From: Alphaproteobacteria bacterium
Lineage (GTDB): Bacteria; Pseudomonadota; Alphaproteobacteria; UBA828
Direction of reading: 5' to 3'
Length of the DNA: 7,971 bases
Assembly: GCA_022826345.1 (NCBI GenBank)
Contig: JAJDVB010000100.1
Span: 1-7,971 of the forward strand
Of the stretch, positions 6,606 to 7,971 are shown piece by piece. Within the stretch, counting starts at the first letter, position 1. Each line of letters begins with the position of its first letter. The position numbers and the translations under genes are program-made. A model generated the notes under the pieces. That model was not told where the DNA came from. It did no database searches and saw nothing but the letters and a program-made list of their open reading frames with translations.

Positions 6606-6698
6606 ATGGATGTTGCACGACAAGACGGACACAGCGCCGATACAAGGTCGCGGAATGTCACGCGGAGACAGGGGCTTGATCCGGCCACATTCAAGTGA
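6606..6698 (+). pseudogene. Possible fragment of an HTH/S24-like repressor gene
   Basis: A 30-codon frame after GGAGGAG (6597-6603) ends T-R-R-Q-G-L-D-P-A-T-F-K and then stops. The G-L-D-P-x-x-F-x-K string resembles the recognition-helix segment of alphaproteobacterial LexA-like S24 repressors (A-G-L-D-P-T-T-F-N-K-S-K-R). It stops where S-K-R would follow. The preceding G-H-S-A-D-T also fits the family loosely, with about four extra residues in between. No following S24 peptidase domain is readable. The match is short and may be chance; a two-base spacing to this ATG also argues against translation from here. Confidence 0.22.
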
Positions 6699-7082
6699 GT
6701 GTCGTGCGCAGGTCAATGTGATGCACCGGGATTGGCCATGTCACGACGTGACGCGCAGGGTGGTCGAGCTGTGCCGGCTATCTCGGCCGAAGAGGCCGGC
6801 GACGATGGCGGCTGCGGGAGGCACTGCAGAGAGAGATCGTCATGTGTCGAGCCTGTGTCCCGAGCAGAGTGGGCCGGATTTCGAGCACGAGGCGGGTCTC
6901 GGTGTCCGGGCATCGCCGCAGTTGACCGATCGCATTGCGGGCCGGCACTGACGAGGGGTTGGAACACACCGAGCACACATGGCGGAACAGAGATGCCGGC
7001 ATGACTGATCGGCAAGTGCTCGTGTCGGTCGTCGGAACTGCTGACGGCAAGCGCGGGGCTCGCGATCATGGTCAGCACGTCT

Positions 7083-7130
7083 GACGGATCACTCTTGTCG
7101 ATGGTCGTGCTGAGGGGAGCGACGGATCAC
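7083..7130. repeat. Paired GACGGATCAC direct repeats
   Basis: GACGGATCAC occurs at 7083-7092 and again at 7121-7130, 38 bases apart. The second copy is followed by another GGAT, giving CGGAT-CA-CGGAT. They lie at the start of the palindrome-rich part of the gene-poor region. No function can be assigned. Confidence 0.35.
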
Positions 7131-7174
7131 GGATTCGAAACGGCGGTATCGATGATCGGGATGGCGACGCGCCG

Positions 7175-7192
7175 GTCGTCGGCACCGACGAC
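7175..7192. repeat. 18-bp inverted repeat with 2-base centre
   Basis: GTCGTCGG (7175-7182) and CCGACGAC (7185-7192) are exact reverse complements around CA. A second, 10-bp palindrome, CTGTCGACAG, lies five bases on at 7197-7206. The loop is too small for a good RNA hairpin, so a protein-binding site is the likelier reading if the repeat is functional. Confidence 0.35.
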
Positions 7193-7341
7193 GGTACTGT
7201 CGACAGGGCGGACGCGAGCTGCTGGCAGAGGCGGCCGCACTTGTGCTCGCACTCGTGCGGCGCCTGGTGATATTCACAATGTCTGTGCGGGAATTCATGG
7301 ACGGTGCTCATGGTCGGCACGGTCTGCGCACGGCGAGCTCA

Positions 7342-7371
7342 CGGGTAGAACCGCGGTTGCGTCGGGTAGAA
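7342..7371. repeat. CGGGTAGAA direct repeats, 21-bp period, flanking AACCGCGGTT
   Basis: CGGGTAGAA occurs at 7342-7350 and 7363-7371, exactly 21 bases (two helical turns) apart. The perfect palindrome AACCGCGGTT sits at 7349-7358 between them. The layout is iteron-like but only two copies are present, with no A+T-rich stretch or recognisable replication gene nearby, so I do not call an origin. Confidence 0.35.
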
Positions 7372-7564
7372 GGTCGCTCGCCTTCGTCGAGCGCGCGCAG
7401 GCGGCGAACGCCGCCGACGCGCGCGCTGACGGTGGCGATGTCGATCACGATGGCGGAGTCGGGACGGCTCGCGACGAGGGTCATGCGGGTTTCGCTGCGG
7501 CGGCGACCGGCGATGGCGCGCAGCGCCGAGCCGGGTGCACGGCGACGGCGGGAGGCGGGAAGCA

Positions 7565-7582
7565 CGGTCGCTGCAGCGACCG
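7565..7582. repeat. Perfect 18-bp palindrome
   Basis: CGGTCGCTG (7565-7573) and CAGCGACCG (7574-7582) are exact reverse complements with no spacer. A spacerless palindrome of this length suits a dimeric DNA-binding protein. It lies in GC-rich sequence with no assigned gene, upstream of nothing recognisable on either strand. Confidence 0.4.
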
Positions 7583-7704
7583 CACGGCGCCTGCGCGAAG
7601 CGCGGCGACGCCGGCCTTCGAGCGCGCACTCGGGTTGGCGGTGCGCGATCTGACGGGCGGGCGCACAGGCCGACGCTCGTGACGCCCGTCGTGAAACACG
7701 ACGA

Positions 7705-7738
7705 AAGCGGCCGATCCCGCATCGGGGATCGGCCGCTT
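7705..7738 (-). terminator. Long hairpin, probable terminator of the minus-strand DUF2493 gene
   Basis: AAGCGGCCGATCCC (7705-7718) and GGGATCGGCCGCTT (7725-7738) pair perfectly over 14 bp with a GCATCG loop. The outer CGACGA and TCGTCG extend the stem past one bulged A. Read on the minus strand it begins about 20 bases after the DUF2493 stop and is followed by a T-biased stretch (TTTCGTCGTGTTT), so it fits termination in that direction. On the + strand no T-run follows, although the stem could also block convergent transcription. Confidence 0.62.
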
Positions 7739-7756
7739 CGTCGAGGCGCGCGCCGC

Positions 7757-7971
7757 TCACGCGGCCACGGTCATCACAGGTATGCCCAATGTCTTCGCCT
7801 TGTCGACGAGGTTGCCGGTGATGCCGCTGCCGGGGAAGGCGATGACGCCCTTGGGCAGGAAGTTCAGCAGCTCGTCGTTGCGGCGGAAGGGCGCGGCCTT
7901 GCCGTGCGCGCTCCAGTCGGGGCGGCAGACGACCTGGTTGACGCCTCTGGCCTCGGCCCAGCTCGCGGCGA
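7757..7971 (-). CDS. DUF2493 / YspA-like SLOG-family protein, C-terminal part
   Basis: The gene enters from beyond the right edge, so only the last 71 codons and the stop (complement of 7757-7759) are present. The fragment reads S-W-A-E-A-R-G-V, then C-R-P-D-W-S-A-H-G-K-A-A-P-F-R-R-N-D-E-L-L, and V-I-A-F-P-G-S-G-I-T-G-N-L-V-D-K-A, ending with a short LGIPVMTVAA tail. The W/H-G-K-A-A-P-x-R-N core, the FPG-x-G-x-x-x-N-L turn and the final G-I-P-V are the C-terminal pattern of DUF2493 (cpYpsA-related SLOG) proteins, a Rossmann-like fold thought to bind nucleotide-type ligands. The version with this A-P-F-x-R-N-D form is, as I recall, the roughly 300-residue type common on plasmids and conjugative elements. 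It is the only minus-strand gene here and is followed by a strong hairpin. Confidence 0.82.
   Translation of the reverse strand, partial: AASWAEARGVNQVVCRPDWSAHGKAAPFRRNDELLNFLPKGVIAFPGSGITGNLVDKAKTLGIPVMTVAA

Larger units (their letters stand above)
6239..7704. other. Gene-poor region rich in palindromes and short repeats
   Basis: About 1.47 kb without a convincing gene. Frames are open on both strands, as expected in GC-rich DNA, but their products are Arg/Ser/Pro/His-rich and recall no family. The stretch 6320-6600 is visibly less G+C-rich than its flanks. One frame from ATG 6610 (113 codons, to 6951) has GGAGGAG at 6597-6603 in ideal position, yet its product looks non-coding. The region holds the separately listed phased CTACG/CGTAG array, 23-bp palindrome, GACGGATCAC repeats, palindromes at 7175-7192 and 7565-7582, and paired CGGGTAGAA repeats. 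The combination suggests decayed or regulatory DNA of an accessory element. Confidence 0.5.

Noticed and set aside
6610..6951. 113-codon + strand frame with GGAGGAG at ideal distance
   Set aside because: Good ribosome binding site, but the product is unlike any protein family and codon use is irregular; kept only as a note in the gene-poor region.
7072..7320. Minus-strand peptide with a Cys/His cluster (H-x-x-C...H-x-C-x-H-x-x-C)
   Set aside because: The Cys/His pattern looks zinc-like, but there is no ribosome binding site, the rest is Ser/Pro/Arg-rich, and competing frames are equally open.
7308..7760. A 150-codon minus-strand frame starting in a GTGA overlap with the DUF2493 stop
   Set aside because: The overlap and a G/C-rich third position near 7380-7470 are tempting, but the terminator hairpin lies inside its first codons and the product is Arg-rich without any recognisable domain.

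Overview
The window looks like a GC-rich proteobacterial chromosome or large replicon, probably alphaproteobacterial. This rests on the high G+C, the type of TbpB-like lipoprotein and its Slam-type partner, a DUF3187 protein, and a plasmid-style DUF2493 protein at the right edge. No rRNA, tRNA, CRISPR array or complete insertion sequence was seen. Family names come from reading the translations by eye, not from searches.

Left half (1-4254): after a 230-base leader with a perfect 20-bp palindrome comes a large lipoprotein gene (231-2693). Its product has a lipobox, four tandem alpha-helical repeats of about 75-80 residues, acidic linkers, and a C-terminal beta domain ending in the glycine/phenylalanine pattern of TbpB-like surface lipoproteins. 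A strong intrinsic terminator (2756-2785) follows. Directly after it is a gene for a Slam-type outer-membrane protein (about 2803-4254): signal peptide, TPR-like region, then a DUF560 beta-barrel. In characterised systems Slam proteins move lipoproteins to the outer face of the outer membrane. The natural reading is a cargo-translocator pair, with an unusual coiled-coil cargo that I do not recognise as a studied one.

Middle (4255-5897): a 39-codon gene with a near-perfect ribosome binding site encodes a tiny secreted-type peptide of unknown function. It is followed by a gene-poor 288 bases and a DUF3187 gene with a signal peptide (4839-5897), probably another outer-membrane beta-barrel. All of these genes lie on the + strand and all are predicted to be exported, so the left two thirds looks like a cell-envelope cluster.

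Right part (5898-7971): immediately after DUF3187 lies the 3' remnant of a NYN/PIN-like RNase gene without its N-terminus. The next roughly 1.5 kb has no convincing gene but is rich in palindromes and short repeats. These include a CTACG/CGTAG array spaced at about 10.5 bp, a 23-bp imperfect palindrome in front of a possible broken HTH-repressor fragment, an 18-bp perfect palindrome and several short direct repeats. A long hairpin (7705-7738) probably terminates the last gene, a minus-strand DUF2493/YspA-like protein that runs off the window. DUF2493 proteins of this form are common on plasmids and integrative elements, so the right side probably enters an accessory or decayed mobile region.
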